A DNA stretch of 64,000 bases from Rhizobium favelukesii. GTDB taxonomy: Bacteria; Pseudomonadota; Alphaproteobacteria; Rhizobiales; Rhizobiaceae. Location of the stretch: positions 1,553,001-1,617,000 of the forward strand of contig NZ_HG916852.1 of NCBI RefSeq assembly GCF_000577275.2, in the 5' to 3' direction. Shown here piece by piece: positions 32,738 to 42,077 of this stretch (positions within the stretch are counted from its first letter, which is position 1; each line of letters starts with the position of its first letter). Both the position numbers and the translations under genes were made by a program. The notes beneath the pieces are model-generated. The model saw nothing but the letters and a program-made list of their open reading frames with translations, did no database searches and was not told the DNA's origin.

Positions 32738-33697
32738 TCAGCCGTGTGACGCGCTGGCGCGGCGCTCGGCATGCAGCCCCAGCATATACATCGCGACCGT
32801 CGCCCCCGCAATGGCGGTGATGTCAGCGTGATCGTAAGGCGGCGAGATCTCGACGACGTCGGCGCCCCTGATATCCAGCTGGTGCAGACGCTGCAGCACG
32901 GAGAGGATCTTGGCGCTCGAGGGACCGCCCGCTACAGGCGTACCGGTGCCCGGCGCATAGGCGGGGTCGAGGCAATCGATATCGAAGGTCAAATAGGCTG
33001 GCGCGCCACGCGTATGTGAGATGATCGTCGAGGCGATGTCGCCGGCGCTCATCTCCTCAAGTTGATGGCCATAGAGAATATGAATGCCGAAATCCTCGGG
33101 CGCATGGGTGCGGATGCCGATCTGGATAGAGCGATCCGGATCGATGATGCCATCGCGCGCAGCCCTTGCCACGAATGAGCCGTGGTCGATCCGCCTGTTG
33201 TCGTCGAACCAGGTGTCCTGATGCGCGTCGAACTGGACGAGTGCCAGCGGCCCGTGTTTGGCGGCATGTGCCTTGAGGATGGGCCAGGTAACGAAATGGT
33301 CGCCGCCAAGGGTCAGCATGAAGGCGCCACTGTCGACAATGGTCTTGGACTGCCTCTCTATTGCTTCCGGCGTCTCGTGGTGATTGCCGTAGTCGAGCAG
33401 GCAGTCGCCGTAGTCGATTACGGCCATCTCGGCAAAGAGATCGCGATTGAAAGGATACTGCGGGTCGTTGTCGAAGATCGCCGACGCACGCCGTATCGCT
33501 TGCGGCCCGAATCGCGTCCCCGGCCGATTGGAGGTCGCGGCATCGAAGGGAATACCCCAGACCACGGCGTCCACGCCGGTCAGGTCCTTGGTGAAACGGC
33601 GTCGCATGAACGACAGCGCGCCGGCAAAGGTCGGGTCGCTGGCTGCCGAGGTCAGGTTCGTTGCCGTAAATGCATGGTCGATCGACTTGTTGGCCAA
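32738..33697 (-). CDS. speB: Agmatinase (ureohydrolase family)
   Basis: 319 residues from a TTG at 33697 with GAGGAGCATTTC upstream; a more distant TTG at 33751 is unsupported. Binuclear manganese ligands are in GGDHFVTW, FDAHQDTW and DIDCLDPAYAPGTGTP, as in agmatinases that convert agmatine to putrescine and urea. Other ureohydrolases (guanidinobutyrase, formimidoylglutamase) share these motifs, so substrate is inferred. It lies 63 bases upstream of argC on the same strand. Confidence 0.85.
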   Translation of the reverse strand: MANKSIDHAFTATNLTSAASDPTFAGALSFMRRRFTKDLTGVDAVVWGIPFDAATSNRPGTRFGPQAIRRASAIFDNDPQYPFNRDLFAEMAVIDYGDCLLDYGNHHETPEAIERQSKTIVDSGAFMLTLGGDHFVTWPILKAHAAKHGPLALVQFDAHQDTWFDDNRRIDHGSFVARAARDGIIDPDRSIQIGIRTHAPEDFGIHILYGHQLEEMSAGDIASTIISHTRGAPAYLTFDIDCLDPAYAPGTGTPVAGGPSSAKILSVLQRLHQLDIRGADVVEISPPYDHADITAIAGATVAMYMLGLHAERRASASHG

Positions 33698-33789
33698 GAA
33701 ATGCTCCTCGAGGGTGTTTTGTCCGCTATGCCTACCAGAAACGAATCTCAAACCGAATGGGCAAAGCTGGTCGCTCGGCCAAGCCTGGT

Positions 33790-34092
33790 TTAGCCCGGCA
33801 GCTTCTCCGCCAGCACTTCGGGAGTCCTCAGCTGCGGAGCCTCGGCAAGCAGCTCCTCTGCTCGGGCCATCAGCGCCGCGGCCACCTTGCCATTCAAATG
33901 CGCCTGTCGGCCGGCCTCGTCATCGAAGGCATCGAAGATGGCGAATGTCCTCTGGTCATAGCGAACGGCAAACCATGTCACCGTGCCCGGTTCCTGCGCG
34001 ACAAGAGCCTGGGCGCTTTTCAAGAACGTGGCCACTTCTTCTTCCTTGCCGGACCTTGCTTTCAGTTCGACATAGATTGCTTGCTTGGTCAT
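33790..34092 (-). CDS. Antibiotic biosynthesis monooxygenase (YgiN-like) family protein
   Basis: 100 residues from the ATG at 34092 (MTKQAIYVELKARSGKEEEV), preceded by AAGGGAGGCAGGA; the upstream in-frame start at 34146 is rejected. The ferredoxin-like ABM fold is seen as ..KARSGKEEEVATFLKSAQALVAQEPGTVTWFAVRYD. Members are cofactor-free quinol oxygenases or heme-degrading enzymes. It precedes speB on the same strand. Confidence 0.85.
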   Translation of the reverse strand: MTKQAIYVELKARSGKEEEVATFLKSAQALVAQEPGTVTWFAVRYDQRTFAIFDAFDDEAGRQAHLNGKVAAALMARAEELLAEAPQLRTPEVLAEKLPG

Positions 34093-34171
34093 TCCTGCCT
34101 CCCTTGGCGTGCGCGTGAAGCGCGTGGAATGCGGTAGAACTGGCAAGGGAACTTGGCCGCTTCAAGCGCCC

Positions 34172-34205
34172 GCCAAAAGAAAAGGCCGGGCAAGAGCCCG
34201 GCCTT
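34172..34205 (-). terminator. Terminator of the rplM-rpsI operon
   Basis: On the minus strand AAGGCCGGGC (34205-34196) pairs perfectly with GCCCGGCCTT (34191-34182), loop TCTT, followed by TTCTTTTGG. Located 24 bases after the rpsI stop. Confidence 0.9.
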
Positions 34206-34229
34206 CGCAATTCCGTATTCCAGTAGCGA

Positions 34230-34697
34230 TTAACGCTTCGAGAACTGGAACGAACGGCGGGCCTTGGCCTTGCCGTACTTCTTACGTTCAACAACGCGGC
34301 TGTCGCGGGTCAGGAAGCCGCCCTTCTTCAGGACCGGGCGCAGGCCCGGCTCGAAGTAGGTGAGGGCCTTGGAAAGACCGTGACGAACGGCACCGGCCTG
34401 GCCGGAAAGACCGCCGCCTGCAACCGTTGCAATGATGTCGAACTGGCCGTCACGGGCAGCAGCGACGATCGGCTGACGCAGAATCATCTGCAGAACCGGC
34501 CGCGCGAAGTATTCCGCGAATTCCTTGCCGTTGACGATGATCTTGCCGGAACCCGGCTTGAGCCAAACGCGGGCAACGGCGTTCTTGCGTTTGCCGGTCG
34601 CGTAGGAACGGCCAAGCGAATCGACCTTACGGACGTGAACCGGAGCAGTCGCTGCTTCGGACGTGCCGAGATCCTTCAGGGAGGAGAGGTCAGCCAT
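34230..34697 (-). CDS. rpsI: 30S ribosomal protein S9
   Basis: 155 residues. The C-terminal [17 protein letters not shown] tail reaches the P-site tRNA anticodon. The N-terminal 30 residues are an extension relative to E. coli, normal for rhizobia. Two bases separate it from the rplM stop, so the pair is one operon. Confidence 0.98.
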   Translation of the reverse strand: MADLSSLKDLGTSEAATAPVHVRKVDSLGRSYATGKRKNAVARVWLKPGSGKIIVNGKEFAEYFARPVLQMILRQPIVAAARDGQFDIIATVAGGGLSGQAGAVRHGLSKALTYFEPGLRPVLKKGGFLTRDSRVVERKKYGKAKARRSFQFSKR

Positions 34698-34699
34698 TC

Positions 34700-35164
34700 T
34701 TAGGCGCTCCTTACATTCTTTTTGTTCAGCTTGGCCACGTCGAGAGCGACAGGCTGCTGGGCTTCATGAGGATGGTTGGAACCAGCGTAAACGCGGAGGT
34801 TCTTCATCTGGCGACGGCCGAGCGGGCCACGCGGAACCATGCGCTCAACAGCCTTCTCGAGAACGCGCTCGGGGAAGCGACCTTCGATGATCTGGCGAGC
34901 GGTACGCTCCTTGATGCCGCCGGCAAAACCGGTGTGCCAGTAGTAAACCTTGTCGGAATACTTCTTGCCGGTGAAGACGACCTTGTCGGCGTTGATGACA
35001 ATGACGTTGTCGCCGTCGTCAACGTGAGGCGTGAAGGTAGCCTTGTGCTTGCCACGCAGGCGCATAGCGATAACAGAAGCGAGACGACCAACGACAAGCC
35101 CTTCGGCGTCGATGATGACCCACTTCTTCTCCACCTCTGCAGGCTTCTGGGAGAAGGTTGCCAT
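34700..35164 (-). CDS. rplM: 50S ribosomal protein L13
   Basis: 154 residues from the ATG at 35164 ([20 protein letters not shown]), preceded by AAAGAGAGTAACAACT. L13 is an early 50S assembly protein. The core [21 protein letters not shown] is conserved. It is transcribed from the clear promoter at 35287-35315 through a leader with an attenuator-like hairpin. Confidence 0.98.
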   Translation of the reverse strand: MATFSQKPAEVEKKWVIIDAEGLVVGRLASVIAMRLRGKHKATFTPHVDDGDNVIVINADKVVFTGKKYSDKVYYWHTGFAGGIKERTARQIIEGRFPERVLEKAVERMVPRGPLGRRQMKNLRVYAGSNHPHEAQQPVALDVAKLNKKNVRSA

Positions 35165-35243
35165 AGTTGTTACTCTCTTTTGATCCCTCGGCCCGAAGGC
35201 GAGAGGGCGTTTCTTGTTGCTTGGTTTGGCTGTCCGAAGATAC

Positions 35244-35273
35244 ACCAAAAAGAAAGCAGCCCGGAAAGGCTGC
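35244..35273 (-). promoter_or_regulatory. Attenuator-like hairpin in the rplM leader
   Basis: Reading the minus strand, GCAGCC (35273-35268) pairs with GGCTGC (35261-35256) across TTTCCG, followed by TTTCTTTTTGG. It lies about 90 bases upstream of rplM and downstream of the promoter, the right place for attenuation or L13 autoregulation. Mechanism is inferred. Confidence 0.5.
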
Positions 35274-35286
35274 ATTTCTGGCGGTG

Positions 35287-35315
35287 TGTATAGAGGCAAA
35301 GCGGAACGCGGTCAA
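35287..35315 (-). promoter_or_regulatory. Sigma70 promoter of rplM-rpsI
   Basis: On the minus strand TTGACC (35315-35310), a 17-base spacer and TATACA (35292-35287) make a near-consensus promoter. Predicted leader length is about 115 bases before the rplM ATG. Confidence 0.85.
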
Positions 35316-35387
35316 TATTCTCAGGTTGGTACCTGATAAAAATGTACAAGCAAAATCAGTAGGTTAAGCGTGTGGTATTTTGGTACC

Positions 35388-35819
35388 TCATATTTCTCGC
35401 GGCGGAATGGAGTAAGTCGCGGTCGCATGGGCGATCAACTCATCTGCATTCTCCTGGAAAATTGAGGCGTCGATGACGGCGAGGCGCTTACCAAGCTTGA
35501 GAACACGGCAGGTGCAGGTCGTTGGCCTCAGCTTCGGCAGGCGCAGGAAATTGATGCTGAGATTGGTGGTAACCGCCAGCGCGACCGGCCCTATATGCGC
35601 CAGTACTGCCGCATAGGCCGTCACGTCCGCCAAAGTGAAGAGGGCCGGGCCGGACACGGTGCCACCCGGTCGCAAATGCCTCTCGCTCGGGTCGAGCCGC
35701 ATCGAGACGCTGCCGGGTCCGATCTCGGTAATCGTGAACACGCGCCCATCCGTGTGGATCTGCGGAAAGTCCGTATCCAAAAAACGGTGGAGCTCGTCGA
35801 TCGTCATGATCGGCTGCAT
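35388..35819 (-). CDS. PaaI-family hotdog thioesterase
   Basis: 143 residues from the ATG at 35819 (MQPIMTIDELHRFL), with GAGGCAAAGTC upstream; a start 19 codons earlier is rejected. Hotdog fold of the PaaI/4HBT group (RHLRPGGTVSGPALFTLADVTAYAAV). Members hydrolyse acyl-CoA or aryl-CoA thioesters. Divergent from the enoyl-CoA hydratase gene only 73 bases away, so an acyl-CoA link is plausible but unproved. Confidence 0.85.
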   Translation of the reverse strand: MQPIMTIDELHRFLDTDFPQIHTDGRVFTITEIGPGSVSMRLDPSERHLRPGGTVSGPALFTLADVTAYAAVLAHIGPVALAVTTNLSINFLRLPKLRPTTCTCRVLKLGKRLAVIDASIFQENADELIAHATATYSIPPREI

Positions 35820-35892
35820 GACTTTGCCTCGAAATTGCTTGTCGCCTGTGGCAGAACAATTAGCACGAAAAAGCAATGCAGGGAGTTAGACC

Positions 35893-36726
35893 ATGGCCGA
35901 AGTCGTATCCTTTCGAAAGGACCCGAACAAAGCCGGCGATGGCGCGCTCGTCATTCCGCAGTTGAGCGACGGCGTGCTGCGGCTGACGCTCAACAATCCG
36001 CCCGCAAATGCACTGTCGATCGCCGTCATGGAGACCCTGATCGGTGAACTCCAATGCGTCGCAGAAGACGCTGCTGTTCGCGTGGTCATCATCGCGTCGA
36101 CGGGCAATGTCTTTTCCGCAGGTCACGACCTCAAGGAGTTGACCGCGCATCGCGCCGATGAGGATGGAGGCGAGGCATTCTTCGAAGAAACCTTCGCATT
36201 GGCAGCTGATCTCATGCTGGAGATCACGCGCCTGCCGAAGCCTGTCATTGCCGAGATCGACGGCCTTGCAACCGCCGCCGGCTGCCAGTTGGTCGCTTCC
36301 TGCGACCTCGCGATCTGCACCGATACGGCGACCTTCTGCACGCCGGGCGTCAATATCGGCCTGTTCTGCTCGACACCGATGGTGGCGGTCTCGCGGGCAG
36401 CGCATCGCAAGCAGGCGATGGAAATGCTGCTCACCGGCGAGACGATCGACGCCTCTACCGCCAAGGATTTCGGCCTCGTGAACCGCATCGTGCCGAAGCA
36501 GTATCTGACGCAGGTCGTCACCAAGTATGCGGCCATCATTGCAAGCAAATCGCCGCTGACGCTGAAGATCGGCAAGGAGGCATTCTATCGCCAACTCGAA
36601 ATGCCGATCGAGGACGCTTACGGCTACGCCGCGCAAGTCATGGTCGACAATATGCTGACGGCCGATGCCGAAGAGGGGATCGGAGCCTTCCTTTCCAAGC
36701 GCATGCCGCAGTGGACGGGCGAATAA
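35893..36726 (+). CDS. Enoyl-CoA hydratase/isomerase family protein
   Basis: 277 residues with the crotonase core. The oxyanion-hole segments are FSAGHDLKEL and IDGLATAAGCQLVASCDLA. The two catalytic glutamates of classical hydratases are not evident, matching the ECHDC3-like subgroup of uncertain activity. Ends two bases from the stop of the convergent EamA gene. Confidence 0.82.
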   Translation: MAEVVSFRKDPNKAGDGALVIPQLSDGVLRLTLNNPPANALSIAVMETLIGELQCVAEDAAVRVVIIASTGNVFSAGHDLKELTAHRADEDGGEAFFEETFALAADLMLEITRLPKPVIAEIDGLATAAGCQLVASCDLAICTDTATFCTPGVNIGLFCSTPMVAVSRAAHRKQAMEMLLTGETIDASTAKDFGLVNRIVPKQYLTQVVTKYAAIIASKSPLTLKIGKEAFYRQLEMPIEDAYGYAAQVMVDNMLTADAEEGIGAFLSKRMPQWTGE

Positions 36727-36727
36727 C

Positions 36728-37564
36728 TTAGCCGCGTTTCAGGATCAGCCCACCGAGCGCGATGATTGCGCCGGCGAGATAGCGCCAGGGACTCGCCCTT
36801 TCCTTCAGCACGATGACGGAAATCAGCAGGGCGAAGAGAATCGACGTCTCGCGCAGCGCTGCAACGGTTGCGACGGGCGCCTTGGTCATTGCCCAGAGCG
36901 CGAGGCCGTAGGACGCAATCGATCCGCCGCCACCGATCAGGCCACGCCACCAGTTGTAGCGGACATGCATTGCGACTGCGACGGCACCCCTGTTGGAAAT
37001 CGCCCAGGCGAAGAGCAGCACGGGCGGCAGCAGCGACATCCACAGGGTATATGACACCGCATTGCCAGAGACGCGGGCGCCGATGCCGTCCACATAGGTG
37101 TAGGTCGCAATGACACACGCATTGGCGAGCGCCAGCCTGATCGCGTGCCCGCTGCCATTTCGTGCCTCGAAAACCAGCGTCAGGATACCGGCGCAGATCG
37201 TCATCGTGCCGATGAGCGCGCCCGTCGACAGTTTCTCATCCAGAACGAAGCCGCTGGTGGCTGCAATCAGGAGCGGCGCGCACCCGCGCATCAGCGGATA
37301 GACGAGGCCGATATCGCCTGCACGATAGGCGCCGGCAACAAGCTGGAAATACACGAATTGCAGCACGGCCGAAGCGCCGATGAAGGGCCACGCCGCCGAG
37401 TTCGGCAATGGCAGGAACATCAGGAAGGGAAGGGCGCAAACGGCGCCGCCCGCTGATATCAGGCTGGCATCCAGCGACTTGTCCGTGCCCGCCTTGATCA
37501 TGGCGTTCCATGTCGCGTGCAGCAGAGCACCAAACAGAACGAGTAAAATGACGTGGAGCGGCAA
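36728..37564 (-). CDS. EamA-family drug/metabolite transporter
   Basis: About 278 residues from a TTG at 37564 (MPLHVILLVLFGALLHATWN), which has GGTGG seven bases upstream; GTG 37573 and TTG 37633 are alternatives. Ten hydrophobic segments in two EamA repeats (ISVIVLKERASPWRYLAG is the second repeat's end). Substrate unknown. Monocistronic; no riboswitch or partner enzyme is adjacent. Confidence 0.8.
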   Translation of the reverse strand: MPLHVILLVLFGALLHATWNAMIKAGTDKSLDASLISAGGAVCALPFLMFLPLPNSAAWPFIGASAVLQFVYFQLVAGAYRAGDIGLVYPLMRGCAPLLIAATSGFVLDEKLSTGALIGTMTICAGILTLVFEARNGSGHAIRLALANACVIATYTYVDGIGARVSGNAVSYTLWMSLLPPVLLFAWAISNRGAVAVAMHVRYNWWRGLIGGGGSIASYGLALWAMTKAPVATVAALRETSILFALLISVIVLKERASPWRYLAGAIIALGGLILKRG

Positions 37565-37975
37565 AAAGACCACCGAATGGTGTGAAAACAGCAACTGCGA
37601 ACTGCTTGTTACGCCGCTGTCGGTAAAAAGCAATCCCGATTGATGAAGCGACGGAGGGCGCTTCTGTTCTCTTATGTGTTAGGCAACCGGAAGCTGCTGT
37701 TTCCGAGCCCGATCAAAAGAGGAACGTACACCAGAAGTGTTTATTTGGCGCTCGCTTATTCAACTATGAGGCGTTGCTAACATACGCAGGAACATATGTG
37801 AACATATACAGGATATACATAGAACTCTGACGTCGGCTGCGGGCGTGTCGCTTCGAATTTTACAGGAGTGTGACAAAGCCATCACGAAATCCTTCGATCC
37901 ACCCGATCTTCGGGGAGCGCGCACTTGTGTCAGCAAGGCTCACGCCTCACGATTTAGCAAAGCAGGAGCCGACTT
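37565..37975. other. Intergenic region with a palindrome, no gene seen
   Basis: About 410 bases upstream of the EamA gene. At 37794-37807 is the palindrome ATATGT-GA-ACATAT, with the related half-site ATATACAT near 37813-37820. The rest is relatively AT-rich without a convincing frame, RNA or terminator. The palindrome is a plausible operator for the EamA gene, but its regulator is unknown. Confidence 0.35.
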
Positions 37976-38305
37976 TTACAGCGAGTAATAGGGGATGATA
38001 AACATCCCGTCGAGGTTGTCGATATTCTGGCAATTCAGGACACGGCACCTCGGATTGTCCTTTGTCGGGATGGTCGTCCATTCCGCGTATTTGTTGGCGT
38101 CGCAATAATTGCTGTTACGAATGTAGCGGTCGAACAGTGTCGTGCCGGGCATCCGCTTCGATGGATATCGCAAAATCACGGCGCCCTCATTGTGGATCGC
38201 TGCGCGCGCTGCCTGGCAGCTTATCGTGAGCGAATTGTATCGCGAAATGGCAAGCGCCGGGGAGGCGACCATGACAAAGGCGACCACAACAACCAATTTT
38301 TTCAT
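37976..38305 (-). CDS. Small secreted four-cysteine protein of unknown function
   Basis: 109 residues with a clear signal peptide (MKKLVVVVAFVMVASPALA) and GGAGGATGTTCCC before the ATG. The mature chain has four cysteines (30, 68, 87, 92), enough for two disulfides, and a short C-terminal YYSL. It shows FDRYIRNSNYCDANKYAEW and a CRVLNCQ motif that I do not recognise as a named domain. Expected in the periplasm. Its own transcript. Confidence 0.75.
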   Translation of the reverse strand: MKKLVVVVAFVMVASPALAISRYNSLTISCQAARAAIHNEGAVILRYPSKRMPGTTLFDRYIRNSNYCDANKYAEWTTIPTKDNPRCRVLNCQNIDNLDGMFIIPYYSL

Positions 38306-38409
38306 GGGAACATCCTCCGTCGGCGTCCTAAATTCCTATATAGGCGGAAGCTAACTGCTGGTTTCAACGAAGCGCGAAATAAACGCGATTGTTCTTGGAG
38401 GCGAAGCCC

Positions 38410-38838
38410 TTGAATCACGATAAATATGAGGATGACTACATCCTCGATATTTTGCGTTCCGTGAAGACGATTGCCCTGACTGGCGCTTCGCCGAATCCCG
38501 CTCGGCCGAGCAATGGTGTGATGGGCTATCTGCTGTCACGGGGATACAACGTCATCCCTGTGAATCCGGGCCAGGCAGGCAGGCAGATCCAGAGCCAAAC
38601 GGTTTACGCCCGGCTCGCCGATGTGCCTGGAGCCGTAGACATGGTCGAGGTCTTCCGGGCTTCGGAATATCTGTCCCGCGTTGTCGATGAGGCATTGGCG
38701 ATGAACCCGCAACCGAAGGTGATATGGGCGCAGCTTGGCGTGCGTGATGATGCGGCGGCCGCAAGAGCCGAGGCGGCCGGCATCAAGGTGGTCATGGATC
38801 GCTGCCCGGCCATCGAGTATCCACGCCTGATCGGCTAA
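38410..38838 (+). CDS. CoA-binding domain protein (YccU-like)
   Basis: 142 residues from a TTG at 38410 (MNHDKYEDDYILDILRSVKT), with GGAGGCGAAGCCC upstream. Rossmann-like CoA-binding fold (TIALTGASPNPARPSNGVMG ... VDMVEVFRASEYL). Relatives resemble the CoA-binding domain of succinyl-CoA synthetase and are of unknown cellular role. It lies 110 bases before the sulfhydrylase gene. Confidence 0.87.
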   Translation: MNHDKYEDDYILDILRSVKTIALTGASPNPARPSNGVMGYLLSRGYNVIPVNPGQAGRQIQSQTVYARLADVPGAVDMVEVFRASEYLSRVVDEALAMNPQPKVIWAQLGVRDDAAAARAEAAGIKVVMDRCPAIEYPRLIG

Positions 38839-38948
38839 AGGGTTGGATTTTTCAAATAGCGTGTCTGGGTTGAAATGGAACGCGATTAACTTTTTGCGAT
38901 CGTCGGCTATGCTCGCCGCCATTCGATCAAGCTGAATGGGAGGGCTTC

Positions 38949-40232
38949 ATGGCCAATAACGGTCCGGGTTTCAATACGTTGGCAATCCATGCGGGGGCGC
39001 AGCCGGACCCCGCGACCGGCGCACGCGCGACGCCGATCTACCAGACGACGGCTTACGTCTTCAACGATTCGGATCATGCGGCCGCCCTTTTCGGTCTGCA
39101 GCAGTTCGGCAACATCTACACCCGTATCATGAACCCGACCCAGGCCGTGCTCGAAGAGCGCGTCGCGGCGCTCGAAGGCGGCACTGCGGCGCTCGCCGTT
39201 GCGTCCGGCCACGCGGCGCAGGTGATCGTCTTTCACACGATCATGCGTCCCGGCGAGAACTTCGTGGCCGCAAAGCGGCTCTATGGCGGCTCGATCAACC
39301 AGTTCGGCCATGCCTTCAATAATTTTGGCTGGGAGGTTCGCTGGGGCGATTCCGCAGATCCGGCAAGCTTCGAAAGCCAGATCGATGACAAGACGCGTGC
39401 GATCTTCATCGAAAGCCTCGCCAATCCGGGCGGCACCTTCGTCGACATCGCAGCGATCGCCGCGGTGGCGCACAGGCATGGCCTGCCGCTGATCGTCGAC
39501 AACACCATGGCCAGCCCCTATCTTATTCGGCCGATCGAACACGGTGCCGATATCGTCGTGCATTCGCTGACGAAATTTCTCGGCGGCCATGGCAATTCCA
39601 TGGGCGGCATGATCGTCGACGGCGGGACCTTCGATTGGTCGAAGTCCGGCAACTACCCGATGCTCTCCGCGCCGCGGCCGGAGTATAATGGCGTGGTCTT
39701 GCACTCGACCTTCGGCAATTTCGCATTCGCCATCGCGTGCCGCGTGCTCGGTCTGCGCGATCTCGGTCCGGCCATCTCGCCCTTCAATGCGTTCCTGATC
39801 CTGACGGGCATCGAGACGTTGCCGCTGCGCATGCAACGCCACAGCGACAACGCGATCGCTGTCGCAAAGTGGTTGAAGGCACACAGCAAGGTCGCCTGGG
39901 TGAATTATTCCGGCCTCGACGACGATCCGAACCATGCGCTGCAGCAGCGCTACTCGCCGAAGGGCGCCGGCTCCGTCTTCACCTTCGGCGTCAGGGGCGG
40001 TTATGAGGCCGGCAAGACGCTGGTCGAAGGATTGGAGCTGTTCTCGCATCTCGCCAACATCGGCGATACCCGCTCGCTCGTGATCCATCCGGCGTCGACC
40101 ACGCACCGCCAATTGACGGACGAGCAAAGGATCGCCGCCGGTGCTGGTCCCGATGTCGTTCGCCTTTCGGTCGGCATCGAGGATGTGAAGGATATCATCG
40201 CCGATCTCGAGCAATCGCTGGCGAAGATATGA
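38949..40232 (+). CDS. O-acetylhomoserine aminocarboxypropyltransferase/sulfhydrylase
   Basis: 427 residues, a PLP enzyme of the Cys/Met metabolism family. Lys209 in [13 protein letters not shown] binds PLP, and the conserved [17 protein letters not shown] and [11 protein letters not shown] segments are present. It makes homocysteine from O-acetylhomoserine and sulfide (MetY type); direct homology cannot separate this fully from MetZ. The 110 bases upstream do not show the SAM-II aptamer often found before methionine genes in this clade. Confidence 0.9.
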   Translation: MANNGPGFNTLAIHAGAQPDPATGARATPIYQTTAYVFNDSDHAAALFGLQQFGNIYTRIMNPTQAVLEERVAALEGGTAALAVASGHAAQVIVFHTIMRPGENFVAAKRLYGGSINQFGHAFNNFGWEVRWGDSADPASFESQIDDKTRAIFIESLANPGGTFVDIAAIAAVAHRHGLPLIVDNTMASPYLIRPIEHGADIVVHSLTKFLGGHGNSMGGMIVDGGTFDWSKSGNYPMLSAPRPEYNGVVLHSTFGNFAFAIACRVLGLRDLGPAISPFNAFLILTGIETLPLRMQRHSDNAIAVAKWLKAHSKVAWVNYSGLDDDPNHALQQRYSPKGAGSVFTFGVRGGYEAGKTLVEGLELFSHLANIGDTRSLVIHPASTTHRQLTDEQRIAAGAGPDVVRLSVGIEDVKDIIADLEQSLAKI

Positions 40233-40296
40233 ATGTCCTTCGCAGCAAACGTTTGTAATTTCGCAGACTACCTTTGTCGAAATACAACCATAGGAT

Positions 40297-40338
40297 CAGC
40301 GCCCGATTCGAACAGAGTCGGGCGCTGATTTCGTTTTG
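40297..40338 (+). terminator. Terminator after the sulfhydrylase gene
   Basis: CAGCGCCCGA (40297-40306) pairs perfectly with TCGGGCGCTG (40318-40327) across an 11-base loop, followed by ATTTCGTTTTG. Confidence 0.85.
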
Positions 40339-40460
40339 TCGTGACAGAAAAAGCGGTGAAATCGGGAGCCTGAAAATGTGGTTACCAATTTTGCTAAAAT
40401 TTCATCAAATGGCTTTCGCGAAATGGAAATCTAAATATCTACGTTGTCTAATCTTTCCCA

Positions 40461-40709
40461 TTAAGAAATGAAGCCGCTCGCGAAGAGCTCGCGGGCGGCT
40501 CGAAGCGGCTCGATGGATACGAGCGGAATGCGGCGTTCCTTCGCCTTTCGGTCCAGCCACAAATACCCCATAAAGAACTCGATGACCGTCTTCTCAGTCT
40601 CGAAGAAATTAATGACCGCGGGGTCCAGCCGCTCGAATGGCGTCTTTGAGTGGGGGCTACCCCGCCATTCGCGAGGCCGATTGCTTAGGCAGGCCGGACC
40701 GGCCGACGA
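40461..40709 (-). pseudogene. Coding-like remnant of unrecognised origin
   Basis: An open frame with no start codon evident runs from a TGA at 40710-40712 to a TAA at 40461-40463 (about 82 codons). The part ERLDPAVINFFETEKTVIEF...WLDRKAKERRIPLVSIEPL has normal amino-acid composition and looks like real protein. I do not recognise the family. It probably is the C-terminal end of a decayed gene. Confidence 0.4.
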
Positions 40710-40866
40710 TCACTCTCACATCGTCACCCCGCCCCAAAGGAGCGTGCTGCTAAGGTTTAGGCGTGCTTCGTGTGCAACGGTTCGCAACATCACCATCGCG
40801 GACCAAAGCACCCCGCTGCTGAAGAGTCGCCTTGACCGGCAAACAGCGCGCCGTTCTCTCCAGCAG

Positions 40867-41519
40867 CTAGTAAAGCGTTCTCTCGTATTCAACTTCGAGA
40901 TCGTCATCTATCTTGCGCATCTCATCCTCGTCGCTTGGCGCGCCAGTGGTTTCGTCCAGAATGATCTTTACAAGTGATGGCATCTTGGTGCGGTCCTGGA
41001 AATGATCTGGTTCCACAAGTGCGATCGCCGAAATGCCTTGGCGCAGTGCATGAAGACCTCACTCACTTTGACCACAATTGCGAGTTTGGGAGCGCGATCA
41101 TTGACACTCATGCTCCCCAGAAGTTCAGGGTCATTCATCAGAGTGGCGCGCCCATTCACGCGCAATGTGTCTTCAAACCCCGGAATGATGAACAAGAGTC
41201 CAACGCTCGGATTGGCGAGAATGTTGACCAGTGTATCGAGACGGTTGTTGCCGGGTCGGTCCGGTATCGCCAGCGTGCGCTCATCAAGAATTTTGACAAA
41301 GCCGACAGGATCACCGCGGGGGCTGACATCCGCTTTTCCAGCCAGATTTTGTGTGCCGATGCACAGGAATGGCGAACGCCTGATAAACTCTTGCGCATGC
41401 TTGCCGAGGTTATCCTGACACTTCTGTATGGCCAGAGCATGTGTCGCATCAAACAGACTTCTAAGCGATTGTTCATCTGTTATGGCGAATTCTGGATTAA
41501 CCTTGAACTCCTTCATCAT
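40867..41519 (-). pseudogene. PPOX-class flavin-dependent protein (MSMEG_1061-like), frameshifted
   Basis: From the ATG at 41519 the protein reads MMKEFKVNPEFAITDEQSLR through a pyridoxamine-5'-phosphate oxidase-like core (SPFLCIGTQNLAGKADVSPR, VGLLFIIPGFEDTLRVNG). In this frame it ends at 40968 after LWNQIIS. Skipping one base near 41007-41012 restores the expected tail (DHFQDRTKMPSLVKIILDE ... DLEVEYERTLY) and ends at TAG 40867-40869. The one-base deletion, or a sequencing error, replaces the last 47 or so residues. Confidence 0.8.
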
Positions 41520-42077
41520 ATTGCCTTTCGAAGTTCTCCTGTTGGCTTAATCAGCCCCCCGAGTGGTCCCATTTGAATTTCTGCGCACTGTGGGCCTTTG
41601 ATTCAGCGGAACGATAATTTTCGGCTATGAGGTACGTACATCATATCACGTTTGATATAGTGAATTTTGGTTGCAATCAAGTGGAACCTCTCGCGTTTCG
41701 GAAGAAGACCGCGTCATTCGCCACGCTGATGCGAGAGGTCTTCAATCTTCTGCCATGAGTGAAGCCTATCCAAGGCCGAGATCGATGAATTGCTAAAGTT
41801 GTAGAAGATGCGCTCTGATCCGCAACTCGCAGCGGCGCGGCGGCGGTGTTACCTGTTTCCCGGCCGAAACCAGGAACCGGGCCACATCTCGACGCGCCAA
41901 TATGCTCGGCGAAAAGAAAAATGGCTCATTCCGTTCACGTGTTGCCTCAATTCTCTGTGCATCGAAGAAATCGACAACAGATATCGATTCCCGCCTTTGA
42001 TTCCAATGCTTGGGCAATAACGAGCGCGATTCGCGGCAAAGTGTCCCTGTTGACGTTCTGCAGAATAATTCAAGCTT
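41520..42077. other. Decayed intergenic stretch
   Basis: No intact gene is supported between the PPOX gene and the winged-helix remnant. It includes an inverted repeat (ACCTCTCGC at 41686-41694 with GCGAGAGGT at 41731-41739) and a short tail-like frame ending FATLMREVFNLLP at about 41755. Frames reading 41793-42070 on the minus strand are probably the debris of the regulator listed next. Confidence 0.4.

Noticed and set aside
38839..38948. SAM-II or similar riboswitch upstream of the O-acetylhomoserine sulfhydrylase
   Set aside because: I looked for the conserved GCUAAA-type core and pseudoknot and did not find them.
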